Shown: positions 47,356 through 59,699 of the stretch, in pieces
How positions within the stretch are numbered: the first letter of the stretch is position 1
Layout of the letters: each line of letters begins with the position of its first letter
Source of the DNA: Oikopleura dioica
Taxonomy: Eukaryota; Chordata; Appendicularia; Copelata; Oikopleuridae
Length of the DNA stretch: 64,000 bases
Direction: 5' to 3'
Assembly (NCBI GenBank): GCA_907165135.1
Contig: OU015566.1
Span: 7,548,157-7,612,156 of the forward strand
Position numbers and translations under genes: made by a program
Notes under the pieces: model-generated
Database searches by the model: none
What the model saw: the letters and a program-made list of their open reading frames with translations, nothing else
What the model was told of the DNA's origin: nothing

Positions 47356-47365
47356 AGGCATATCT

Positions 47366-47856
47366 ACTGATGTAGATACTGTCGATTGAATCAAGCCTGA
47401 AATAAAGTCGGCTTCAAGTTAAAAACTCAAGAAGTGTAAAGCGCGGGTTTTCTTCATATTTTCGCACGAAGTCCCAAGCGGCTTCTCGATATTTTTTTCA
47501 GTTTTATATAGAATATTCAGCAAATTGGAAGAAAATCGCTGAATAATTGAGCAGATATACCGGTATATCTGGCAGCTCGTTCAGCACAGTTGCATAGCTA
47601 TTTTTTCTGTCGGGAAATAACTTTCGCCATCTGTCGTATTAATTCAAATAGCGCGCCACTTGCCTCTTGGGATACATTTTTCCTGCTCGACCAGTGGCCA
47701 CTGGCTTCTCCCGGGCAATATTCGTCAAAAAATGTCAGCGATCGATTCCGTGACTCTTTCCTAATGAGGCTTCTTTTCTCTGACCTATCGCAGTAGTTGA
47801 CAAAAATTCAAAGAGAAAAAATGATGATTTTAGAATGAAAATGAAATCGGGCGAAA
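47366..47856. other. 5' flank of ASAP
   Basis: No gene is supported. It is expected to contain the ASAP promoter and leader; no clear TATA box was found. Confidence 0.3.
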
Positions 47857-50800
47857 ATGGGTAGCTTCGACCTGCGGATCCTCGAGCAAGGAGGACTCAG
47901 CTTTGAAGATTTGAAGACAAATGTCTCCAAAGTTGCGCACGAGCTGGAAAGAGATCGGAAAGCGCTCAAACATCTCAAGTCAATCTTCAGAGATGTTCCG
48001 AGCAGCATTCTTGAGCAGACCAAGCACGAGAAGTCATTGAGGTTCACTATTTATCCATTAACAATTAGATAAGAGAGAAGCCGCTTTCGGCTTTGATTAT
48101 TAAAAATCAGAAAGCAAAGCGCGGCTTTTTTACATTTCTTGCGACTTCGAGCGTAATCACGTCGATCTTGGCGCGACCATTTAATATCTAATGAGAAGAC
48201 CTTTCTTTACGAAAAATATTCAGCAATACGATAGTCGACCATGCGATTCCACACACTTCCGACAAAGAAACGAGCGAGTGTTTTTCGAAATACAATGATT
48301 TCATCAACGAACTCATCAAATTACAAGAGTCCTATTCGCGTCAAATGAAGTCCAGTCTCTGTGATCCGATCGTCTCAACCGTGAATTCGCTCAAAAACCT
48401 CGACACCGTGCGAAAAGACTGGGATAGCGCGAAAACGGAATACGAACGGAAAAGCAAGAAAGGAGTAGCGTTGCAAACCGAACAACCGAATTTGAAACGC
48501 TGCGCCGCCGAGTATTTCAAAAAGAGACAACGCGCCGAGTCTGGAATTGGCACAAACTTGGCGTTTTCGTTGATCGAGTTCTCGCAGAGACAGACGGAGT
48601 ACTTTCAGGAAGCGTTGGACCTTTCGAAACGATTACAAATTGACCTTGAGCAGCGACAACCGAAGATTGCTCAGCAAAGGAAAAATGATGAAGTCACTTT
48701 GCAAAGGTTATAATTAAACCCAAGAAGAAAATAGAAATTTTAAACATTGATATTTCAGGCTTGATGAAATCTCAAAAAAGTACGGCGGCAGTTCACACAA
48801 CGAGTCGTACTCTGTCCACCAGAATCTGATCGCGTCAAACTCGAGTGCGGGCGAGACGAAGAAGGGGACGGTGTTCGTCAAGCGTCGCCACTTAGTGTCA
48901 ATCGTTCAAGGTTTCAAAAAGCGCGTGGCTCACGTTCGCGAGGACGGCTACTTCGAAATTTATCACAACAACGCGATGGAGACGCGGATCAATCTGCTAA
49001 CAAGCTCCGTCAAGCGCGATCAATCGGATAGAAAGGCCTTCGAGTTGACCGCAGCAGAGAAGAATAAACCCTACATCATCATGGGCACTACTGAGCCGGA
49101 AACGGAGAATTGGGTCCAAGGTAAATTCAAATTAATTTCTTTTCAAAATCGTTTTTGTTGTTTTAAAAATAACATTTTTAGTCATCCAAAACGCTAAAAA
49201 CGCTCTACTGAACAAATACTTCGAGCCCTCTGTCGACGAATTGACAAAAAAGATCCTCGCCGCGGTGAAATCCGTGCCCGGCAATGATTGCTGCGCCGAT
49301 TGCGGAAGCAGGGCGCCGACTTGGTTGAGTTTGAACTTGGGCATTTTGGTGTGCGACTTTTGCGCTGGCGTGCATCGCGAAATTGGCGTCAATTTCTCCA
49401 AAATCAGATCAATTACGCTCGATGAATGGGGCACTGCGAATCTTCTCGTAGCGAGGTAAAACCTACTATATTTGCTGGTTTCTCACTTTGTAATTAGAAA
49501 TCTTGGGAACGAAATTTTCAATGAAGTCTACGAAGCAAATCTGCGCCTAAGCGAAAAGCCAGACACATCATCATCTTCAGAGCATCGAACAAATTTCATC
49601 AAACAAAAGTACATCCACAAGCGTTTCATCCAAAAAACAGTCTACTCGGAACAAGAGGGCATTCAAGCGCTAGAGTCCGCGATCCAAGAGTCCGACATCC
49701 ATGCTATCTTGCAAGCTTACGCTGAAGGGGCGAGACCGGAAGCGAAAAGAGACCAAATTGGCTTGAGCTGCTTGCATCTCGCTGTTGAATTTGGACAGTT
49801 GCACATTGTCGAATTTTTATTGCAAAATGCTAAGGACTCGCCGGACGGGCCAGTCGATTCTAGAGGCAATACGTTGCTGCATCACGCGCTAGAGCACTAC
49901 TGCGGCAAAGATTTATGCAAACTCATTTTGAGAAAATACCCGAATGATGCATTCAAGTCTAACTACCTCGGAAAACTGCCCTCAGAGTGCACAAAGTAAG
50001 ATATAATTTGATTGAGAATCACTGTAATTTACTTTTGCTAAATCGATTTTTAACTTTCAGCAGCAACGAAATTAAATCAAGCCTGAGGGATATCGAAGGG
50101 CAGCCGGACAAGTTTAAGCTTTTGAATGTCGACTATCAGTGGAATTTCGAGCGTAGCAATGGCGAATCAGATGATGAAGGGCTAGATGATCCAGCATCTA
50201 TGAGCATGAGCCGGTCGAGACCGATGAGCACATCGACCAATCCAGCGCCATCAGCGAAAACTCCGAATACTCCAAGTTTGACGACGTTTTCCTCGATGGA
50301 TCCACCATCGACAGATGCTAATTTTCTCGACCGCTCTACTGCGGATTCGATAACAAGGTAAGAACCTAACATTCCGTGTTTCGCACTAAAACATCAAAAT
50401 GAACAGCTCACCAATGAAAACTTCCAGCCCCTCGCGCTCCAAATCACAGCGGACGAGCTCAAGCTCGAGCAATAAAATTCTTCAACATGTTCCACAGTTC
50501 ACCACAAAAAATGAAGACGTCATGGATCAGCTTCGGCAACGGCTGAAGGATCCGAATCCGAGTATTCCGAGAAATATCGCTCTCGTGCCGGATCGTCACA
50601 CTCCAGATCGACCGGTTGCTCGTACACGTGGATCCCAAAGCACAAAGGTAACAATATTAGTGAAAAACTTGATGTTCATAAAAATTTAGGAGCCGCGGGT
50701 AAAACTAAGACCAACTGGAAGCAACAGTTTCAGAGACAATCGGCGCTCCCAAGGAGATTCTCTCAATCGCTCGGCAAATTACCGAAACTCCGCTGAGGTA

Positions 50801-51537
50801 AAAAAAAACACTTTTCCTTATCTAATTCTCGAATCTATCAGTTCTCGAATCCGACTCCAAAAGCAAGAACAATCATCCCATCCATTCATAAAAGTCATTC
50901 TCCAAGCTCAACTCTTGTCAAACGAGATAGTCATGGTAAAAACTTCCTAATATGTCCCTTTACATCCTTTTTGCAGATTATGCAGAAGTAGGAATACTCG
51001 AGTCGACAAAAACATCGCCAAGTTCGCGTTCAAACACATTCCAATCCCAACCTTCGCCAAATAATTCCCTTTCCTCGAAGGATGACTACAAGCGCAAATC
51101 GCGAAGTCTCGAGTCCACACTTCGCTCTGTCGATTCTTCCAACAATTCTAGCGTCAGCAGGAATAGCTCCTTTAGCTCAAGAACATCCAGGCAAAAGGTA
51201 TCTCCGTCATTCTTAAATCTTATTAAACAAATTTCTTTTCAAGCCACCATCTGAACCTGAGCAAGCGATTTTGCCCGAACCAGTGCTGGAGCAAAGCAGG
51301 TTGCCGTCAAGAGTGAGGGCGATCTACGACTGCGACGCTGATGACGATGACGAATTAACTTTCGTCGTTGGAGAGTACATCACAATTACTCGTACGCAAT
51401 TAAAAAAACTTATCCATATCTTATCTCTTGTTTTAGGCGAAGAGGAAGAAGGCTGGCTCCATGGACACATCGAATCGCAGCCTCATCGCGCTGGTCTCTT
51501 GCCTCAAATCTTCGTGGAAATCCTCGAATATCGCTGA
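47857..51537 (+). CDS. ASAP: ASAP-family ArfGAP (BAR-PH-ArfGAP-ankyrin-SH3)
   Basis: About 1,000 residues in a dozen exons starting MGSFDLRILEQGG at 47857. Domains in order: BAR coiled coils (47857-48770), PH (about 48860-49190, KGTVFVKRRHLVSIVQGFKK), and ArfGAP zinc finger CADCGSRAPTWLSLNLGILV with second pair CDFC and GVHREIGVNFSKIRS. The four Cys and the Arg of HRE are present, so GAP activity is likely. Ankyrin repeats follow (about 49660-49990), then a long Ser/Pro linker (50040-51240) and a C-terminal SH3 (RVRAIYDCDADDDDELTFVV to LPQIFVEIL, TGA at 51535). ASAP proteins stimulate GTP hydrolysis by Arf1/5/6 and remodel membranes at focal adhesions and podosomes. The full family architecture is retained. 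The intron 48036-48221 is longer than its neighbours and contains a GCCGC hairpin. Confidence 0.9.
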
Positions 51538-52063
51538 ATATGAATATCCCTATTTAATGTTCGTCACATGGCCAAGCATCGAATCACAACGAATAAACAT
51601 GTCACATAGAAAATGAACACTCTAACTGCTGCACTCATCAACAAAAAAATCAAGCTCACGAAAACTTTAAACAGACCTAACTCCCATCAGCGGCATCAGC
51701 AATTATAAATTCATTCATCAACTTTCACTTGTACCACCTCTTTTTAAAACTGCTTTCAAAAAATGAAAAAATACTTCAAATCATCATTGACTCTCTCTCT
51801 CTCTATTCTCAATTCTTATTCCTTTTCGTTCCGGTTGCATTACCTACTGTATTTAAAAAGAAAGAACTTTTACTTCCGAATACACAACACAAAATTCAAC
51901 ATCCGGCTTTACTACACTGACTACTCTCAAACCGCAATCAACAAAGACAACTATGAGGGGATTGACCAAATATTTTTGGTTTTATTTTTTACAAAAGTCC
52001 TAGAAATGTACAGAAATAGGGGATGAGTATACAAGAAGTTTAAATCGCGTCGGCCACGGGGAT
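51538..52063. other. Gap between convergent ASAP and translocase genes
   Basis: A frame of 87 codons at 51763-52026 is AT-rich, aromatic and without any family; it is probably 3' untranslated sequence. No RNA gene seen. Confidence 0.4.
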
Positions 52064-53180
52064 TTAAGCAGTTCGCATGGCGACGTAGGCGTCCTTGACC
52101 AAGTCGAATCCAGAGAGGACACCAGCTCCGGCAATACCTCGGAGAACGTTGGCACCAGCGCCCTTCATGAGTGACATGAAGCCTTCGTTTCGGATGACCT
52201 GCATGCCGCAGTCGAGGGAGGACTTGTAGTGGACGCCAGTTCCGGAAGTCATCATCATTCGTCTTCGGACGGTGTCGATGGGGTAGGAGGCGAGGCCAGA
52301 AACGACGGTCACAGCTGAGAAAGAGAGGGTTAAAATATGAAAAAATCGAAGATAGAATTTTGAGAGAATTCAATTTAAAAGTGAACTTACCCCATCCGAG
52401 AAGGAAGGAAAGGAGGAAGCTGGATTGGTCACCAAGGAACAGAGGCTTAGCAGTATCGTAGAGACCAAAGTAGAGACCTCGGTAGATAAAGATACCAACG
52501 CAAGAGATGGTGAATCCTCGGTAGAGACCAGAGATACCATCAGAAGTGAGGGTCTTTCGGTAAACATCGATCAAACCGTTGTACTGTCGTTTGCCGTCCT
52601 TGCCTGAATTAGAGAGTTAGATTTTTTGAAAAAAAAATTCGGAAAGTTTCTAGAACGACTTTTGTTGTTTTTATAAAATTTACCTTTGGCGTCGTTGGCA
52701 AGTCGAGTACGGGCGTAATCGAGGGAGTAGACGAAAGCGAGCGAGAGGGAACCAGCGAAACCACCGGAAGCGATGTTAGTCGCGAACTTGGCGGGGGCGG
52801 AAGCGTCCTTGGAGAGGGCGAACAAGCTCTTGATCTGTCCTTTGAAGGCAAAGTTCAAGGCCTGGGTGGGGAAGTATCGGAGAACGTTGGCAAGGTTTCC
52901 TCGCCAGAATGAGCCGATTCCCTAATTATCATCGTTATTTTCTTTTTCTCAAACGACTAAGGACTCAAAGAGTGCCTGAACCCACCTCGGAAGCCATGGT
53001 TCGCTTGGTGCAGTCGACGATGCCAGTGTATCGTCGATCAAGAGTGCCCTGCTTGATCATCTCATCCTGGTTCTGAACCAAGAGCTTGATGCGCTCAATG
53101 GGGGCGGCTCCAGTCTTTGAAACACCGGCGGCGACACCGGAGAGGAGGAATTCCTCAACGAAGTTCAACTTCTGGGTCAT
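52064..53180 (-). CDS. SLC25A4/5/6: Mitochondrial ADP/ATP translocase
   Basis: Four exons in phase: 53180-52986, 52921-52684, 52603-52391 and 52314-52064, giving 298 residues, the usual length. Three carrier repeats are visible with Px[DE]xx[KR] motifs: [27 protein letters not shown] and [17 protein letters not shown] is diagnostic for ADP/ATP carriers. It exchanges ADP for ATP across the inner mitochondrial membrane. Codon choice is strongly biased towards GC-ending codons (many GTC, CTT, GCC, GGA), unlike neighbours, as expected for a highly expressed gene. It is divergent from EDRF1, with 288 bp between start codons. Confidence 0.96.
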
Positions 53181-53468
53181 TTTGGATTTAACTAACTAAA
53201 ACATAATTGTGAGAATGATGAAAGATTAACACTTCAAAAAGAAAGTTGAAATTTAAAATTTTGAAAAGAAAATTGCAAGGGCTCCGCCTGTTATTATTTT
53301 TAGCTCCTTACCGGATAGAGCGAAAAAACGAACTGACGAAAATTCGATTTTCAACTCGAAAATAGGCGAGCATTCTAGAAAATTCTAGCGCCGTGATTTG
53401 TTTTTCACCACTTTTTGCTCGTTTCAGCTCAGAATCATTGGTTTTTGCTTCAAAAGAGATCTTTTAGA
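53181..53468. promoter_or_regulatory. Divergent promoter region between translocase and EDRF1
   Basis: Only 288 bp separate the two ATG codons on opposite strands. Both genes must start transcription here. It contains AATTCGATTTTCAACTCGAA, a near-palindrome, around 53340-53360; no TATA box is clear. Confidence 0.45.
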
Positions 53469-56400
53469 ATGGAAGAGGAAAGTTCAGATTCACTATCGCT
53501 CTCGGTTGTACCATATCAACCTAGAGAAATGCCAATTCATTCCGGTAAACTGAAAATTCCGCCAAAAATTCGCTAAAATCGCATTTTAGACCTAAATATC
53601 GCTCCTCCAAACTGGCTTAGACCAGTTGGACCAAAAATAAAGTAGGTACTGATAGCCCTTGAAAACATCTTTAAATCTGTCCAAATTAGAACTCCAAAGA
53701 TCCGGAAGAAAACCGACAAGAAGAAGAAAATGACGTCAATGCTCGTCGCAAATCACTATTTCGAAGGTTGGTTGTTTTCGAAAATCTCTCGAACGTGAAA
53801 TTCTAGAGATTTTCTTATTGCACGAAACTCAACCCTTTTAGATCATATTCCGACGGAACTTCACGATCTCAGCGGAATTGACGCAGTCGCTGCGGCAGAT
53901 ACGATCAAACAACTAGTCAAACTTGGAAAATCATCCGAACATGTCTCCTTGCTCATTCATCGAATTGGTGATTCGCTCTTCATGGACGATTTTGACTTGG
54001 AAAAGCTCTTCCGCGACACTTCTTCACAAACTCATCATTGGTTCAAATCTTATCTTTCCGAAATTCTGGCAAAAGATGGCAATTTCAATCAGCTAGAAAA
54101 CGAGCTAATCTCTGCTCTTACCAAGCATTTGCGCTCGACTTCGATCAAAGCGCTAGAATCGAAGTTTCTGTATCATTCGTTGATGCCAGCTCAAGATGGC
54201 CAGGAAGCGCGCCGACAAGAACCGTGTGCCCACGAGGGCTGCTTTTTGCAAAATAATGTCTGGAAATTCCACGACTTGGGCTTTCTCGTCGGATCAGATA
54301 TTCCAATCTTTGGCAATAAAAATCATCCTGCAGTTACGTTGCGATTAACTGACTCGCAAGAGATTAATGTCCTCACAGGAATAGATTATTGGCTCGAGAA
54401 TCTTATGTTTTCCGTGCCCGAGGTGGTCATGTGCTTCCATATCAACGGAATCGTCGAGAAGTATGAAAATATTTCAACGGATGATATTCCAAAGCTTGCT
54501 GGTTTTGACCCAGAAATGGTGAAAACGACCGCGAAAAGCATCCTTTCTTTCCTGAAGTCCAAATGTACCGAGCCAGGACACACCTACTGGCTGTTCAAGG
54601 AGAAAAACGATGATGTAGTGAAGCTGTATGATCTCAGCAGCTTGTGTGACACGAAAAAGGACGAAAAGAAGAAGTCGCAAAAACCGACAAATCCTTACGT
54701 CACCCCGGTTGCGAATCTCCTCCTGAAGCTTGTTACCAACTTAGAAAACGAAACAGAAACGATCCCAGTTACCGATAAAAAGCTAAGAGACGAGAACGAC
54801 GAAAACGTAACAAAACTCCTGCACCAGGCGCTACAGATTTCTGACGATTTGCCAGAAGTACGCGAAAAAGTGCTGAGAAAGCTCGCTTTTCGAATGTCTC
54901 GGAAGAAATCTGAACCAGCGAGTAGTAAAAAACCGACCAAAACCAGAAAACCATCCCAGAATCTTGAAAAGACCAAAGGAGCAACTTGCGTTATGAAAAC
55001 CTCAGAAATTGTCAACCAATATGTCCATAATTCGCAGTCATTTGAGGCGAGCAAAGGCAAAAATGACATGGAAGAGGAATTGAAATGGATTTCTGCCGCT
55101 TGTCAGCTGCTCGAGAGAGATGACGATCCTACTGATGTCTATCTTGCATTTTCTAGCGCCCTGGCGACTTTTGCTGAGAGGGAGCAAGTGGGAACAAAGC
55201 CGAAGGACGAGGAACTTGCATTGATTCTTTTAGCCATTCGGTAGATTTCTTTTTCACAAACATAACGGTTGAAAATTGTTAATCAAGGTGCATTCTATAT
55301 TCCGAACCTCGTGATTCCAGCCAGCAAAGGACGAGAGATGCGAATTTAACGATATTGACGGAAAGGGCAGCTGATTTACAGATACCCGTTCTAGAGAAAA
55401 TTAACTTAGGAGAGCTCAGGAAGAAACTCCTGCAAAAATATCCGTCAGGTAAATTTTCTTTTGATTTCTTGAAATTTTACTACGCCGCTCTTTTCGCGTT
55501 TTTTTTTCTAGCATTCTATTTCAGTAAACTGTCTCCTATCAACCTTCGAAAATACAATAAACAAGCGTCAAGAATCCGAGCTGGGCAAATTCATCGCCCG
55601 TGACTACAAAGACGTCATCCAACTGTACGATCTAATCAAGCACCATCATCAGAACAAGGGAACTATCCACCGCAAGATCGCTTACGTCTACAATGAGATT
55701 GGGAAGAAGATGATCGATAGTCTCATAATTGCGTCGATTGAATCGAACGACAGGAAAAAGCCAGATGATTTTTCGTCAGATGAATTTAGATCTGCCGGGC
55801 TTAGGTTGGCAGTTAAAATGAACGATTGTGTCTAAAATGAACTTTTTTTAGCGCTTTTGAGACTGCTTGCTCTATTTTTGATCGATGGAATGATCCGAGT
55901 AATTTTGCCCTGTGCCACGCAAACATGGGAAGACTGTATCTTGTCCTCAGCTCAGTTAACAAACCCGACGGTGAACTGGAGGAAGCAGAGGAACAAGATC
56001 TCCTTCTCTCGATAAAGCACTATCGAAAAGCTGTCGATACAGTAAAAGAGCAGAAAATGCAGGAGAACTTCACCTGGGATTTGATTAACGCGCAGTTGAA
56101 GCTGGCTACGATGCTGCAAGAATGCCCGCCAGGTATTTTCCAACGAAAAGCGATGCAGTAGTTTAAACGACTGTTTAGTTTCTCGTTGCACGATCCGCGA
56201 GTTAGAGCGAAAGCTAATCGACATTCTGGACCAGGCAGAAAAGTACGCTACAAATCTGCTTCGGACAACTTCCCAGCCGCACCACGGCCATTTAAGACTT
56301 GCGGAGATTAATTATAGAATTGGAGCGATGCATCATGGTCACATTGTCAAAACCGGCCTCCAGAAGAAGCAACTTTCGCATTCAATCCGACTTTCGGAAA

Positions 56401-56864
56401 AGTATTATCTCGCTGCGGAGAAACACTTTCAATGTGTCAATTGGAAAGATCAAAATCAAGGTAGAGAAAACCCTCTTTTAGTGCCTTTTCATCGATTGAA
56501 TTTTGAAGGGTGGTGTGTTCTTCATTTGCGATCGACGATTGAGCGCGTTGCTCTTATTAAAAACCACCGAAATGACAAGAACCGTCTTCTGGACGCCCTT
56601 GCGGCAATGTTACAGGCACGCACTTCTACAGACCGTCTCCAGCAAATTGACTCGAGTTATTCCGACGATGTCATAAAAACAGTCCTCAAACTCATTCAAA
56701 TGGTTCTGATGGAGCTTTCCAAGAATATTTCTTCCTTCCCAAATACTTATAAAACAATGAAAATTTTGGACGTGAAAAATTTGATTCTTCGATGTATGAA
56801 AATGGACAAAAACATTCATACGATAAATGTTATCATGTCAGATATTGATGATTTGATAAGTTGA
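53469..56864 (+). CDS. EDRF1: EDRF1 homologue
   Basis: A multi-exon gene starting MEEESSDSLSLSVVPYQP at 53469 and ending in TGA at 56862. Its large exon (about 53840-55243) matches the conserved EDRF1 N-terminal half: FLYHSLMPAQDGQEARRQEP region, then TGIDYWLENLMFSVPEVVMC, FHINGIVEKYENISTDDIPKL and GHTYWLFKEKNDDVVKLYDL. Downstream exons (55320-56860) encode helical repeats resembling the TPR-like C-terminal half. The total is somewhat under 1,000 residues, shorter than the human protein of about 1,240. Human EDRF1 is a nuclear factor tied to globin expression and, more generally, has an unclear molecular role. This animal has no red cells, so the role must be broader. The gene shares an upstream region with the translocase. 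Confidence 0.83.
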
Positions 56865-57009
56865 CTGAATGAAATTGAAATGAATTCAAAATTCCAGCAT
56901 TTTTTTCTGTTTCAAAATATCCGTTTCCGCCTCTCAACGCCACTTCCCTTCAATAAAGATAAAAAACGATTTCTTTCAATGCCACTTTTCCTTTATTATT
57001 CCTGCTAGA

Positions 57010-58008
57010 ATGTCTGAACAATCTGATTCGGAAGAAGGAATGAGCTCCATCAACTGGTGGCTAGACTTTTTTGCTGATGCGGGAATTCCACCAACATCTG
57101 CTGCCGAGTATGCCGTTTCCTTCGCCGAGCAGAGAATCCCACAGGAATATGAAATAATTCTTGAGCTTGGCACAGACGAGTGGCGAGAACTCGGCGTTAC
57201 TGTTCTTGGCGACAGACTTGCCATGAAAAATTTGGCGAAATCAGGAGGAAAAACGAAAATGGTTCGAGGATTTTTTAACTTAATTTTTACGAATTACTCC
57301 TAGGCGCCGAAAAAAGTCTCAAAGAAAATGAAAAAAGCTGTCAGAGAACCGGAAAAGCAGAGCTCAGAAGAATTCTTGAGCTCCTTCATCTCTCAAGAAA
57401 AGAAAAAGGCGAAGCCGCTGGGAAGGCAAAACGTCGAAAAAGAGCGAGTCAAGAGTAAAAATCCCTTTAGGAAATCCTCTGGAGACGAAGTTGACTTTTA
57501 TCAGGAGGAAATATCTGAGCCTAGGTAAATCTTTAATGATTTGGAAGCTTTCATGATTGATTTTCAGCGCTGTAACTTTCACAGAAGAGATGGAAGATGA
57601 GCCAACAGTTCAGTTCAAAGTAACTCTCGACAAACAATTTGGCAGTAGTAGGAAAAGACAGTCAGATGTAAGCTTGCGTTCCCTTTTACTGGCAGGCATT
57701 GATTCAACATTTCAGCCCATGAAAATGTCTTCTGAGCCGAAAATCACGCGTACGATAGGGTCACATCCAGTAGTACAGGAAGATACTGTCTCTTCAACCT
57801 CAAAAGTCAACGTCACGTTCAATGGATTAACTGGATTCGGCAAGCAACCTAAACAACCAAAGATTTCCTGCTCGGTAAGCTCTCCCGAAAATATATTTTC
57901 AAGTAATTTTAGTCATTTCAACCGAGCCCAGAGAAGAAAAAGAGTAAACCTGAAACTGTCCGATCTCGATTGGGAAAGAAAAACGTAAAAAATCGACTTG
58001 GCCTGTAG
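57010..58008 (+). CDS. C19orf47: SAM-domain protein, C19orf47-like
   Basis: Exons begin at 57010 (MSEQSDSEEGMSS), continue at about 57304-57524, about 57568-57872 and 57914-58008. The N-terminal SAM domain (WWLDFFADAGIPPTSAAEYA, then ELGVTVLGDRLAMKNLAK) closely follows the SAM domain of vertebrate C19orf47. The rest is Lys/Ser-rich and disordered and ends with RSRLGKK and NRLGL, echoing the repeated RLG motifs of that family. The function is unknown; human C19orf47 is nuclear. The gene starts 146 bp after EDRF1 on the same strand. Confidence 0.75.
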
Positions 58009-58160
58009 AAAACTGAAGAAACTAGTCATTACACCTGACCTTTGTAGACAATTCTAGCTGCCTCCAATTTCCTTTTCATTTCTGTTGAAAACGTATTCGT
58101 GCTGGTTTTCATAAAAAATCATTCTTTATTTTCGAAAATTCAATTTCTTTCCAATCAAAA

Positions 58161-59690
58161 ATGTCCATATTCCGTAGAAAAATGCAAGAGATTCCCAAAA
58201 TCGGCTTTGGCACTTTTCGTTTATCCGGAAAGAAGGGAAAAGAAGCGGTAAAGGCTGCCATCCGGGCCGGATATAGACATATAGACACGGCGCATATGTA
58301 TAAAAACGAACATTTGGTGGGAGAGGCGATTGATGAGTGTGTGAGCGAAGGAGTAGTGGAGAGGAATGAACTTTTTATGAAAGGGGCGGTTTAGTTTTCT
58401 TCTTCGATTGGGAGCGATGAAAATTAACCCATTGAAAGAACTTCAAAACTACACTCAAATTTCCACAATCCCGATCTCATGGAAGGTCAAAATTCATAGT
58501 ACCTTTATTCTTATTTCTCACTTGTTTTCACCTTCTTTTGAAGAATTCCGGTGATAAAACATCAGCTCAAGCTCTTGAAACTTTCCTTTTTCGATCTTTA
58601 TTTGATCCACGCGCCTTGGGGCACTTTGTCGACCGATCCTGACTCCTTTTCTGTCGATAATGTTTATGAGAACGATTTGCCTGTGATCAAGGACTTTGAT
58701 CACGTGTCAATTTGGCGTGAACTTGAGAAAGCGGTGGATGCTGGGCTAGTGCGTCGTATCGGCTTGTCCAACTTTGATGAGCTCCAGGTCGATAAAATAA
58801 ACACGGTTTCCAATGTTCTTTTGTGCAATTATATATGAGCAAGTTCATCAAGGTGGAAAAGCAGAGTGCATATAGCGGCCCCTGCTATTCTGTCAATTTT
58901 CGTTTTTGTCTTTTGCCAAAAGGGATAACCGATTAGAAGTCTTAGTTCTTGTCGCCGAGCTCCATATGCTAATCAAGTCGAGTGTCATCCTTTATTAAAC
59001 CAAGAAGAGCTCCGAGGATGGTTGTCGCACTGAAATAATAGTGTGTTCCCATGTATTAGATATGTATGCATTTTAATCTTGAATAAGCTCTGGTTGAGAG
59101 TTTCTCTTATCGAAAGAAAGTTTAACTGGTGGTTTGACCTCTTCAATGTCGATAATAAATTTTAATTCTTGAGAAAAATCTGAGTCAAATTGACTTCTCT
59201 TACTATGGGAGGATTTTTATGTTGAAAATATAGAAAGAACTAAAACTCAACCTCTTTCTATTTTACTTGCCGCTCCAAATTGGCAGGATTAAATTATTGA
59301 TGCCCTTGAAAAGGTCAAAGATCTCTTTCGATTTGTGCTCATTTTCGATAGTAGACAAGGTGACACAACCAATCAAGCTCACCATGCCGCTCATGGTTTG
59401 CATGTCATTGCGTACATGCCCCTCGGCCGCTGCAAGGCTGATGATTTCGATGGTCTAATGTTATCACAAAAGCTAGTGGTAAAACAAATTGCCCGAAAAC
59501 ACGCGGCCAGCCCTGAACAGGTCTTGATAGCTTTTCATATAAACAGAAACATGGCGCTGCTTGTCAAAAGGCCCGGAGTCCTATCTCAAGTACAAACTTG
59601 TTCGTAACAAATGGCATTATGATTCCAATACCAAGCCGAGATGAGCAGAGAATTGAACACAACTTCCAAGCAACTCAGATTCGCCAAGGG
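58161..59690 (+). pseudogene. Decayed aldo-keto reductase
   Basis: The beginning is a good AKR N-terminus (IGFGTFRLSG; RAGYRHIDTAHMYKNE with the catalytic Asp and Tyr). The frame then breaks at 58391 in place of the strand holding the catalytic Lys. Later pieces appear in order but in different frames and with stops: DLYLIHAPWGTL (58590), GLVRRIGLSNFDELQVDKI (58740), ANQVECHPLLNQEELRGWL (58970), GLHVIAYMPLGR (59400), QVLIAFHINRNMALLVK (59520) and RIEHNFQATQIR (59650). The intervals are far larger than this genome's introns and lack consistent splice sites. I infer a dead copy; an unusual intron set is the alternative. Confidence 0.7.
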
Positions 59691-59699
59691 TGACAAATT

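Noticed and set aside
52370-52567. Several open frames antisense to or shifted within the ADP/ATP translocase
   Set aside because: The translocase frame is certain from carrier motifs, and the others are shadows of its biased codons.
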